Assembly: GCF_000801105.2 (NCBI RefSeq)
Contig: NC_079511.1
Location: 20,855,792 to 20,919,791, forward strand
Direction of reading: 5' to 3'
Length of the DNA stretch: 64,000 nucleotides
Origin: Raphanus sativus
Taxonomy: Eukaryota > Streptophyta > Magnoliopsida > Brassicales > Brassicaceae
The position numbers and the translations under genes are program-made. Numbering within the stretch: position 1 is the first letter of the stretch; every line of letters begins with the position of its first letter. The notes under the pieces are model-generated. The model was not told the origin of the DNA and ran no database searches. It worked only from the letters and a program-made list of their open reading frames with translations. Below, piece after piece: positions 55,286-64,000 of this stretch.

Positions 55286-57785
55286 TTAAACTTCCTTGTC
55301 ATCCGAGTTCTTCTCAGCTCCCTTACCAGCTGGATCTTCCTCCTCAGGGACCTCTTCCTCCATCTCCTTGTCGCTACCTCCAGAGGCGGTTTCGACTGGG
55401 GCTGAGTAAGAACCCACCAATCCCAAATTAGAACCGAACTCTCCAGAAAAGGAGAGATTAAACATATTAACCTCAAAAGTACCTGAGCTCTCAGAGAGTT
55501 GGGGAAGAGGGAGCTTGCCGATCGAGAAGTCCGAGACCTGAGCCTTCTCGTATGCCGCAACAGCTTCCGGCATTATTGCCACCAAGTTATCATACTCGTC
55601 TTGAGTACTCTTAATCTCGCCATCCAGTATGTCTTTCAGGAGCTCGGTGTTGGCTTGAATCTCTTGAGCATGAACAAGGAGGTCGACTTCGTCCTTCTTC
55701 TTGGAGAACTTCTCCTTGACGATAACCAGAATTTTGTTGTAGGCTTCGGCTACCTCTTTCTTTCCTCTCCGGACGGCTAGCCTGACCTCAGCTTCCTTGT
55801 TCTTCTGGCTGCTTTGAGATGTGGCAATCAACTTCTTGACTTGATACTCGGCTATCTTCCGAGCAGCATCCAACTCCCCAATCTTCCTATTTTTCACCTG
55901 GAGGTCAATCAGCTGGCTCTCGATCGTCCCTTGCTGAGCATCACATTTAGAGCCAAGCCTCTTCACCTCGGCTTGGAGATCCGAGATCAGAGCCCGAGTC
56001 TGATTGAGCTCAGCCTTGTTGGCCTTGACCAACTCAGTGACCTGGGCTAATTCCTCGGCACTAGGGGCATTGTGTACAGCGTCCTCAAACTTGAACTGAG
56101 CTCTGTTGATAGCACCAGCCAGCTGCAGAAAACGGAAAACGATTTAGCGAAATCTTCCAAAGAAAAAGCTGAAAGATGAAATAAACTCCATACCTGACCC
56201 ATGTGATGAGCAATATCGACGTACTCATCCTTGTGCGTGAGATTGGAGATCGAGGGGAGGGAACACCCGGGACTCTTCATGTGCCTCATCAAAGTAGCTA
56301 AACCCCACGGATCGTCCAAAACCGATCCAGGCTTCGAATGAGCAAAGTTCCAGCCAACGGTTCCTCCTCTAGAGGAGGAGGAGGAAGACCTCGAAGGTCT
56401 GTCAACCTGGTCGGTTCGGGACCTCTTGTTCCTCGGGGGCTCAAGCTCCGGAGGATCCCTCACTATTTGAGGATCAGCCTCAGTCATCGGGACCTCGGAG
56501 GAAAGACCAACTTCCTGAACCTTAGGCTCCGAAGAGCTAACACCTTTAGCAGGAGCAGAGCCTCCTTCGTCAAGAACCTCCTTCACAGAGTCAAGAAAGG
56601 ATCCTCCCTGGTTCTTGTCACTCCCTCTAGAGGAGCTGGCAGCCTTGGTTGATCTACCCCTGGAACGGAAGGAAGGTTGAATTGGCATCTTCTGTGAATG
56701 AGTCTTCGAGGAAGTACTTGCTCCGGAGGAAACTTCGAGAACGGAATCACCTTCAGAAACTAAGACATGAAAAAGATTCATTAATCGCATGAGACAAATT
56801 CGGATAGTAAAAATCATGAATTAAGAATAAAATGTTACCTTCTAAACCAGCAACCGTCACTGAGTCAGGGAAGGACGCCTGATATCGCTCAGGAAACCTA
56901 GCTGATCCGACTCTTGAAGTGGTGTAAGCCCCCCAAGAGTTAGGACTGTGCTGTAGCTTCCTGTAGAGAGCTCTAGTGAGTTTGCTAGATAACTTGACAG
57001 GATCTTTGATTTCTGCAAAAGGAGTCAAGAGACAATTAGCATAATATGACAAACAAAGATAAACATGTGAGCATATCCCTAAAATCCTAACCGGAAATAT
57101 CAGACCATGAGTTCCTGAGGTCACGGCCTACAGGAACCGTCGAAGGGTCAATCTTAACATAAAAATACTTCTTGCGCCAGTCATCATCACTGGCCGAGAA
57201 CTTGAAAACGCCTAGCCCTGAGCGACAGGGGAGATAGTAGGTACCGCTCCCGCCATCCTTGGAAGTGCTCTCCTTTATCGAGAAGAGACTCATTAACTCG
57301 GACAGCCCAACGATAACTCCTTCCTCCTTGGCTCTAGTGATGAACCCGTTTATCACTCGGATGACCGACGGGCAAAGTTGAGGAAGAGCTAGCTGGTAAT
57401 GATCTAAGAGATCCAGCAAAAGGGTGGGAAGAGGAAATCTAAGGTGGCACTTGGAGATATATTTTTCATGAACGCAGAACCAACCCTCCGGAGCGGTCTC
57501 GGGGTTCTCGTTTTCAGCACAAGCTCTAACTAGATCGCTCTTGCCGTGAGCTTGAACGGCAAGATTGACAACGTCCTGACCCTTCAAGAGGGAAGGAAAG
57601 TGAGGACCGGAGGAGGCGCTCTTGCCGCCTTTCTTCTTCATCTTCTTAACTCTCGCTCCGATCGAGTCTTTATTCTTTTTCTTCTTGGCTTCCGTCATCT
57701 TCTCACCAGCTTCCCGTTTGACCTTCATAATACGGGCACCGGAGGCTGAGATCTGAACTTCGCCGGAACCTTCTTTTCGGCTCAT
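55286..57785 (-). CDS. I1 opposite-sense spliced gene (aORF), Transposase_28-like
   Basis: Four exons on the minus strand with fitting phases: 57785-57092, 57012-56839, 56759-56194, 56122-55286; CDS 2271 nt, 756 aa. Exon 1: basic Lys-rich N-terminus (probable nuclear signal) and the plant 'putative gypsy-type transposon' domain (FCVHEKYISKCHLRFPLP, HYQLALPQLCPSVIRVINGF). Exon 2 ends VTVAGLE. Exon 3 is Ser-rich, with RSRTDQVDRPSRSSSSSSRGG. Exon 4 is a long coiled coil (LNQTRALISDLQAEVKRLGS, charged heptads) with an acidic tail (EMEEEVPEEEDP). aORFs of this kind are known in Tat/Ogre elements; their function is unknown. The exon 1 donor (GTTAGG) is weak. It lies antisense to the element, beside the 3' LTR. 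Confidence 0.75.
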
Positions 57786-58225
57786 GATAGTGAAGGGAAA
57801 GGAAAATAGGAAGCAAAAGAAGGGAATCGATCTAAGGCAGAATCTCAGAGAGAAGTTCGAGATGAAGAATTGGATTGATCGAGAAGCGTATAAAAAAAAA
57901 ATAATGACGAAAAAACGGTAAAATAAAGGAAAGGGGGTGAATTACCTTGGAAACCGTCGAGAGGCGTGGAGGAAGTGGAGAGACAAGTAGTTAATTCTCT
58001 CAGCTTTATATCCCATCACGTCTCGAAAATCGGAAATTAAATTTCAAACTCGCTTTAATCTAAAGCTGTCGATTTAATTAAGGACAGATTATAGCCGTCC
58101 GATCGGATAAGAGTAAATGCGGTTGAGATAGCTAGTAATCATGATCTCAACAAGAGAATCTAGCTTGGACGGCTAGGTCTAGCTCCCGAGAATAACGAAA
58201 CCTCATCTCGAGAGCTGGGGGCAAC

Positions 58226-58772
58226 TGTTGGGCCCGAATATGGCCGGTAGCTGATCATTCAATAGTAAAAGATGACGATGGGCCGCGATAAGCCCATCAC
58301 GAGTTCTAAGTCTAAAGAGAGCTAAGTAGAAGCCGAAGGCTGAAAACTAAGGATCCTAACCAAGGAGGTCACGACGAAGAGGAAGCTCACGTCATAATAA
58401 GAAGAAGCGCAGGACCCGGTCAAGGGGAAGCTGTTGCGGATTCCATCTCAAGTGGAGAAAATCTCGGAGGTCAGTTGGAGACAACTTAAAGAAGTCCAAG
58501 GCTATAAAAGGAGAGGGTAAAAGACTAAGAAAGGGATCCGACCCAACTGATATTTTACTCAATATTCATCAAAACGTTCTCATTGTAATTCTCTTGTAAT
58601 CTTTGTATTCGTCAAAGATCATCTTTTGTAACCATCCCATTTCTATTATATCAATACAAATCGAAGTTCATTCAACAAGTTCTTACGGGATTCAGCCCGC
58701 GATAATCTTTCCCAAACCTTTCCTAAATATAAAACCTAATCTAAAATCTAGGTGTGAGTTTTACTCCTCACA
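58226..58772 (+). repeat. 3' LTR of I1
   Basis: 547 bp; three differences from 41576-42122. Followed by the duplication ACGAC. Confidence 0.95.
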
Positions 58773-58777
58773 ACGAC

Positions 58778-59158
58778 CACCACATTGGCTAGCCATTCCG
58801 GGTATTGCACCTCTCGTATGAATCCAGCATCTAGTAAGTTCTTGACCTCTTCGTTGATTATCTCGTCCCTTTCAGGAGCAAATTTTCTCCTCTTCTGCCT
58901 GACAGGAGGTTGCATCGGGTCCACCTTGAGTTGATGCATGATAACATCGGGATCAATTCCAGGCATGTCTTCATGAGACCAGTCAAAGCAATCGGAGTTG
59001 GATCTTAGGAAATCAACCAGTCTCCTTCTCAAGCCTTCTGGAAGCTTGGAGCCTATCTTTAAGTTTCGGCTCGAGTTTCCTTCCGTGAGCGGGACCTCAT
59101 CCATTTCTTCCACTTCCGGCTATTCGGTATGTGGGGCCGGAAGCTTCTTCTGTAATTG
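58778..59158 (-). pseudogene. element O pol start (before the I1 insertion)
   Basis: Directly follows the protease TAG in frame: CAA TTA CAG..., a second TAG 12 codons further on, then MEEMDEVPLTEG, GSKLPEGLRRRLVDFLRSN, MPGIDPDVIMHQLKVDP and EVQYPEWLANVVVV, where I1 interrupts the RT. Continues at 41575. Confidence 0.88.
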
Positions 59159-59161
59159 CTA
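59153..59161 (-). promoter_or_regulatory. candidate leaky stop (UAG CAA UUA) in O
   Basis: The protease frame ends TAG then CAA TTA CAG, as in I2, and pol begins 15 codons later in the same frame. The bases on either side differ from I2, so the shared string stands out. Function is inferred. Confidence 0.6.
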
Positions 59162-59914
59162 TAAGACCTGAGTCTTCCCCTTAAGGGTAGTCTGATAGCA
59201 AGACCTAGCATTCTCTTGATCTCCCTTGACCGCTTTGATGCCCCAAGGGGTTGGGAACTTGACCAGCTGGTGCAAAGTTGAAGGTACGGCTCCCATGTCG
59301 TGGATCCAAGGCCTTCCCAATATCACGTTGTATGATGAGGGGCAATCGACGACCAGGAACTTTGTGGCTTGGTTTACCCCTTCATCATACACGGGAAGAA
59401 GGACCTCTCCTAAGGTTTGTTTGACTTCTCCACTGAAACCTACGAGGGGAGTTACCTTTCTGGTTAGAGCTGTAGGTTCCAAACCCAAGTCGGCGAAGGC
59501 CGAATGGAAGATTATGTTGCTGGAGCTACCATTATCTACTAGTATTCGCTTGACCAAACAGTTTGTTATGGTAAGTGAAATGACGAGAGCGTCATGATGA
59601 GGGATGAGGATCTTCTCCTGCTCCCTTGCAGTGAAACTGATCTCATCTGTTCCAAGGAGTAGGCGCTTGGGACCCTCGGCCCCTTGGCCGTTCCTGGCAT
59701 TGCGAGTACTTCTCTTGGCTGCGGCACTGCTAATTCCGCTTACCTCTGATCCGCCTGTGATGACATGGATCACCTGGTCTTTCTGTGGTGGCAATGCAGG
59801 AGCTGCCTCAATAGGGAGACCGGGACCTTCTTTATTTAAAAGGTTCTTGGCTTTATCCGAGAGGAACTCCCGTAGGTAGCCTTTCTTGAGGAGCTCGGCG
59901 ACTTCCATCTTCAT
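59159..59914 (-). pseudogene. element O protease region
   Basis: Aspartic protease with [12 protein letters not shown] (a DNGS variant of the usual D-T/S-G) and [20 protein letters not shown]. Ends in TAG (59161-59159) after KGKTQVL. Separated from gag by a frame break near 59960. Confidence 0.85.
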
Positions 59915-59916
59915 GG

Positions 59917-61436
59917 CTATGCAATCCTCCGTAGTATGACCATGGTCACTATGGAACTCGCACCATCGCTTGGGTTTCGATTAGCCTCTACGGCCTTCAT
60001 CTTGGGAGGCCACTTGACTTGAGGAACCATTTGTCGTAAGACACCGATCAGTTCCGGTTTGGATATCGCAAGATGGGAGATGTCAGGCCAAGTAGATACC
60101 ATCATCCCTTCGGGTCTAGGCAAAGGTCGATGCTGATACCTGCCCCTGTTCGGGTTACTAGTCTCCCTAGCGGACTTAGAGTGAGAAGGCTCGTCGCGGT
60201 CAGTCCTTGTAGGCTTTGATGACTTCTGATCATACTTCGGGCCGGCTTTGGCCCTACTAGCAACGTCTTCTTCCCATCTTACTTGAGCCCAAGCACGAGA
60301 CAGTACGTCTTCCATAATCCTGCACTTGTATTTGATCAGCTCCTTGTAAAGATCTCCCTCCGGAAGTAGACCCCTCTTAAAGGCTGAGATAGCCATATCA
60401 GCGTTGCACTCAGGGATTGCCACCTTTGCTTGGTTGAAGCGAGCTATGTAAGAACGAAGGGGCTCATTCCTATGCTGGAGGATCTCATAGAGATCATCTG
60501 AGTTCTTCTCTAAGTCAAGGCTGCTAGCGAACTGCTCTACGAACTTATCGCTAAGAGTTGCAAAGGATTTGATGGATTCGTTAGGCAGGTTGATATACCA
60601 CTGGAGAGCAGGGCCGGTCCAGGTTGAACCGAATCCTTTGCACATGGTAGCTTCCCGTGCATCCCGAGGGATTACTACTGCTAGCATGCGTTGCTTGTAC
60701 TGAGCAATATGATTGTCGGGATCCCCAGTACCTTCATACATCTTTATGCTCGGGAAAGAGAACTTACGCAGCATCTCCACCGAAGCAATCTATTCCACGA
60801 AAGGTGTATCGGAGTAGGACCCTTGATTACTTCTTCGAATAGGAGGAGCTGCCCCTGGGAGCCTCTCTACCATAGATTGAAGGGTGCCGAACCTTTCGGA
60901 AACCACTCTTTCTAAGTAGGCTGCTAGGGCCAGATCTGAGATCCCCGGATCATCGGGTGAATACTCTTCGTCCTCCATATCGGAATCGATGTCTACTTGT
61001 ACTCGGGTCCCATCGTTCGCGGCTCCTCGGCTTTTGGGTTCGTCTTCGGTTGAGGCGGGTCGACGAGGTACCTCTTCACTGTCACGCGGAGTGTAGAATG
61101 AAGCCATGGGTCGTACCCTAGTCCGGAACCGCTTTCGCTTGTTGCTAGCTTCACCGAGGGTATGGTTCTCTTGTCGGAGGACAAGATTCTCCGCCTCTAT
61201 GGCGTCTAGCTTCTCGGCGCTTTGCTGTAGTTGCTTGGAGTGCTCTCCAAGTTGGTCTTTTAGGGTTTGAACTTCGAGGAGAAGTTCAGGACATCCGGGT
61301 GTTGTCTCCCGAGCTTTGTGAAGATCGGTAACCTGACTCTAAAGAAACTCAAGCTTGTTGAGGAGCTCGAGCTTGTTGAGGAGCTCGATCTCTCTCGGAG
61401 TCATCTCCGTCTGGTTAGTATCGTCCTCTAATGTCA
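59917..61436 (-). pseudogene. element O gag
   Basis: Probable start at 61436 (MTLEDDTNQTEM), 25 bases inside the LTR edge, but a small duplication (CTCGAGCTCCTCAACAAG) and a TAG near 61340 break it. Later parts: MASFYTPRDSEEVPRR (61107), a stop near 60791, then the capsid domain (SIKMYEGTGDPDNHIAQYKQ, WYINLPNESIKSFATLSDKF, EILQHRNEPLRSYIARFNQ) to 59917, where the frame breaks near 59960. Confidence 0.85.
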
Positions 61437-61461
61437 TCGTCACGTAGTTGGATCACTCCCC

Positions 61462-61903
61462 TGTTAGGATATTTTTGTGTAGGATCGTTTTAGTACTATG
61501 AAACACTAGAAGATTTTTAAGACAGAGTTGTAAATCGAGGGCAAAGAGATGTTATTGAGTATAATGGTTGGGACTACAACGTTTGATGGTGTATGAACCC
61601 TAGTTCTAGTCGCCTAAACTCTAATCTCTAAGTCTCGAATTGTCGATCCCTTATTCTAGGGTTTGGGCTCCCCTTTTATAGTTGTAGATGTCGGCTTCAA
61701 GTAATAGAACTCTTCCATAATCGGAAAAATGGAAGTTTCTCCTTAGGTAGAAAACTTCTATTTTGCTCCAAAGTGTCGGTCCGATCTAGGGGTCAGACCC
61801 AAGGCAGGGGTCGATCCTTGGTATCTTCTTGAGCAAGGGTCTGGAAGTCGAGGACCTATCCGGAAGCTGGAGAAAACTTGTATCTAGATATCTTTCCCCA
61901 GCA
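61462..61903 (-). repeat. 5' LTR of element O
   Basis: 442 bp, pairs with 31217-31657 (about 20 substitutions and one indel). Followed by target duplication GGTGC. Confidence 0.93.
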
Positions 61904-61908
61904 GGTGC

Positions 61909-62660
61909 AAGGAAGTCGAAACACCAATGCATGTCTTCTTCTCTTGTTCCTTTGCTAAAGAAGTCTGGAGCTTGATCCCCCTTCTTTCATCAGTTCACCT
62001 AGATGATGAGGCAGAATTCAAAGAATCGATAATTCTCTTCAGGAAATCAATTTATCGCCACCCTACAGGAATATGTATCCCGATATTCTTATGGATCGTT
62101 CGGTTCCTGTGGATAGCCAGAAACAAGTTAAACTTTGAAGATAAAACTAACCAACCGAAGGAAATTGCAACAAAATCTTTGTCTGCTGCTCTAGAATGGG
62201 ACCAGGCACAAGAATTTTAGAATAGCAAAAGGCAGTGATCGTTTACCGCAAAGGAATAGCCTCCAACAACAACCGAGACTACCATCGACGCCGGCATGCT
62301 TCGTTGACGCTTGGGATGCTTCCTCAAACCGAGCAGGTATTGCATGGATCATCACCAGCACCACTGCGAACCAACCCCTCACAAGATCCCCAAATCATCA
62401 AGAACGCCAGCTCCCCCTCGTAGCCGAATCCCTAGCTCTCTGCAACGACATCAAGAAGGCTTTGGAATTAGGGCTCCCCTCAGCAATAATATACTCCAAT
62501 TGTGCAACGCTCATTAGAGAAATTATCTCCAAAATCAGATCAAAGAGATCTATGGATTTATCCAGGATATCAACAGTCTCGCATCTCACTTTGTCTCTAT
62601 CGACTTTCAGTTTATCCCCCGTTCTCAGAACAGAGAGGCTGACTTTTTAGCAAAACAGAC
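61909..62660 (+). pseudogene. LINE ORF2, zinc-binding end and RNase H part
   Basis: Continues the domain broken at 31216: HVFFSCSFAKEVWSLIPL, then FLWIVRFLWIARNKLNFED, then an RNase H-like region (VDAWDASSNRAGIAWIIT, VAESLALCNDIKKALELG) with frameshifts and a TAG at 62218. This is the standard 3' end of Brassicaceae LINE ORF2. Confidence 0.85.
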
Positions 62661-62745
62661 CCTTAAGGCCCATGTTGTTTCTTCTGTTTCTTATATTTCA
62701 TCTGTAGGCTAGTCTTTAGTGGATCTTAACCCTTTCTCTTTTTTG

Positions 62746-62889
62746 ATTTAATATTATTATCGTTGCCTAAAAATTATATGTGATTTATATTTTATGTATA
62801 TCCACCGCATTTGGTGTTCTTTCTATACATCACTTTACTTATAATATCTTATACAATAATATGTAATATAGTACCTAGAGGACTACGTA
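62746..62889. other. AT-rich spacer
   Basis: No gene or repeat recognised between the LINE end and the copia fragment. Confidence 0.4.
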
Positions 62890-64000
62890 CTGATCGCAGA
62901 AGGAGGTGAGATGCTGCTATTGTGTTTAAATAATGAACCACGAAGCTTTGTTGAAGCAAGCGAGTTGAAAGAATGGATAGAAGCATGTACGGATGAGATT
63001 ATCTCAATAGAGAAGTATGGAGTATGGAGTCTAGTTGACTTACCTATTGGCGTGAAATCTGTTGGCTTACGATGGATCTTTAAGATTAAGTGAAACACAG
63101 ATGGGACTATCACCAAATTTAAAGCACGTTTGGTGGTAAAAGGATACTTTGTACGGTGTTGACTTCAATGAAGTATTCGCACCTGTAGCACGTCTTGAGA
63201 CCATAAGACTCTCATCAGAATTGCGGCAACCAACAGTTGGGAAGTTCACCATCTCGACTTCAAGACAGCGTTCCGGCACGGAGAACTAAAGGAGACGGTC
63301 TACGTGACTTAACCAGAAGGGTATGAGGTAAAGGAAGTGAGAGGAAGGTCTACAAACTTCACAAGGCATTGTATGGTCTAAGGCAGGCGCCAAGAGTTGG
63401 AATAACAAACTAAATCATATACTACTCAATTTACATTTCAATAAATGCTACAAAGAACCTTCAGTCTATAGAAAAGTCGTGGATAGTCATATATTGATGG
63501 TAGCTGTATATGTTGACAATCTTTTCGTCACAGGAGCAAACGAGAAGATCATCGAGGGTTTCAAGAAAGAGATGGCATCTAAATTTGATATGAGTGATCT
63601 TGACAAACTGAGCTATTATCTAGGAATCGAGGTAGAGCAATGTGGTGGAGGAATAACGCTAAATCAAAGGAGATACGCGTTGAAGATTCTTGAAGAAAGT
63701 GGAATGAGAAACTGTAATATGAGTTATACACCGATGGAGACTTGACTGCAACTATCAAAGGCTGATAACGAAGAAGATGTAGATGCTACCAGATACCGCA
63801 AGAACGTGGGATGTCTGAGATACTTACTGCATACTAGACCGGATCTTTGCTACGCAGTAGGGGTACTAAGTCGCTATATGCAGAGGCCAAAAGTATCTCA
63901 TGGAGCTGTGATAAAGCAATGTTTAAGATATCTCCAAGGTTCTACGTCACTCGGACTGGTGTTTCCGCGATCAATTCCCAAGGTACCGAAGCTGTTGGAT
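62890..64000 (+). pseudogene. Ty1/copia reverse-transcriptase fragment, runs off the window
   Basis: Copia RT pieces in order: EPRSFVEASELKEWIEACTD, RWIFKIK followed by a TGA (63091-63093), KARLVVKGY, WEVHHLDFKTAFRHGELKE, PEGYEV, then ILMVAVYVDNLFVTGAN (YVDN in place of the catalytic YVDD), LSYYLGIEVEQ, a stop at 63743-63745 and RPDLCYAVGVLSRYMQRP. At least three frameshifts or stops. No LTR is in view; unrelated in detail to the element at 97-4924. Confidence 0.88.

Larger units (their letters stand above)
41576..58772 (+). mobile_element. young Ty3/gypsy Tat-type retrotransposon 'I1' inserted in O pol
   Basis: 547-bp LTRs (41576-42122, 58226-58772) that I find to differ at only three positions, and the target duplication ACGAC (41571-41575, 58773-58777). 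Contains primer-binding site, gag-protease, RT, two RNase H domains, integrase, a tandem-repeat-rich 3' region and a spliced opposite-sense gene, then a purine tract (GCTGGGGGCAAC) before the right LTR. The apparent 17.2 kb includes about 5.8 kb that is probably an assembly duplication around the 100-N gap; the true length would then be about 11.4 kb, normal for this lineage. Confidence 0.93.
31217..61903 (-). mobile_element. outer Ty3/gypsy Tat-type LTR retrotransposon 'O' (host of I1 and I2)
   Basis: LTRs at 31217-31657 and 61462-61903, flanked by the perfect duplication GGTGC (31212-31216, 61904-61908). Minus orientation: gag lies beside the right LTR, TATA-like ACTATAAAAGG reads on the minus strand in the LTR, and a purine-rich AAGGGGCAAAC lies beside the left LTR. 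About 20 LTR differences make it the older layer. Order on the minus strand: gag, protease, RT (split by I1), RNase H, second RNase H, integrase (split by I2), a missing segment, then a gene in the opposite sense near the 3' LTR. Coding is broken throughout. Confidence 0.93.
28241..62745 (+). mobile_element. LINE (non-LTR retrotransposon), dead, split by LTR element O
   Basis: The LINE occupies 28241-31216 and 61909-~62745. Its zinc-binding domain is cut between CPRCC and HVFFSCSFAKEVW by element O. The 5' part is missing: coding begins inside the endonuclease domain just after AT-rich host-like sequence, typical of 5' truncation. The 3' end has no clear poly(A) and is approximate. It is the oldest layer of the nest. 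Confidence 0.88.

Noticed and set aside
51117..56794. A real tandem duplication of half an LTR element
   Set aside because: No LTR lies between the copies, exactly 100 Ns separate them and indels cluster at the gap. An assembly overlap explains this better, though it is not proven.

Overview
Plant nuclear DNA, almost certainly from a Brassicaceae species (Brassica/Raphanus/Arabidopsis-like). This rests on a nine-exon gene matching Arabidopsis HXK3, a C2H2 zinc-finger gene matching the At1g75710 type, and Brassicaceae-style Helitron, Stowaway, PIF/Pong, SINE and Tat-type LTR elements. Everything was read by eye; no database search was run. Only two ordinary host genes are visible, both on the minus strand: HXK3 (5229-7583) and the C2H2 gene (22452-26594). 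The rest is transposons, transposon debris and plastid-derived scraps.

Layout. 97-4924: a young Ty1/copia element with 229-bp LTRs and a 5-bp target duplication, about 300 bp beyond the HXK3 stop codon. 8060-14362: AT-rich Helitron material with a Stowaway MITE and three ~0.85-kb tandem repeats. 14374-14812: two plastid-like scraps. 15278-19276: a PIF/Harbinger (Pong-like) transposon with an apparently intact spliced accessory ORF and a dead transposase. 19578-20043: a mosaic of plastid trnL intron, ndhH and ycf2. 22452-26594: the C2H2 gene, whose 2.8-kb second intron holds Helitron-like ends and whose upstream leader carries a SINE and a long (AG)n tract.

28241-62745 is a nest. A dead 5'-truncated LINE is split at 31216/61904 by an outer Ty3/gypsy Tat-type element in minus orientation ('O', 31217-61903, 441/442-bp LTRs, duplication GGTGC). 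O is split by a young plus-strand Tat element ('I1', 41576-58772, 547-bp LTRs with three differences, duplication ACGAC) and by a 3'-truncated minus-strand relative ('I2', about 33713-39158). LTR divergence agrees with the nesting order: about 20 differences for O, three for I1. A broken copia reverse-transcriptase fragment runs off the right edge.

The Tat elements encode gag-protease, then RT, RNase H, a second RNase H and integrase, plus a spliced gene on the opposite strand near the 3' LTR. The most interesting signal is at the protease/RT boundary: O and I2 both have an in-frame UAG followed by CAA UUA, the classic leaky-stop context in plants, with pol continuing in the same frame; I1 keeps the same string. 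A second key point is technical: the 100-N gap at 51017-51116 is flanked by sequence that repeats itself for about 5.7 kb, so I1 probably contains a false duplication made by joining two overlapping, poorly polished contig ends.
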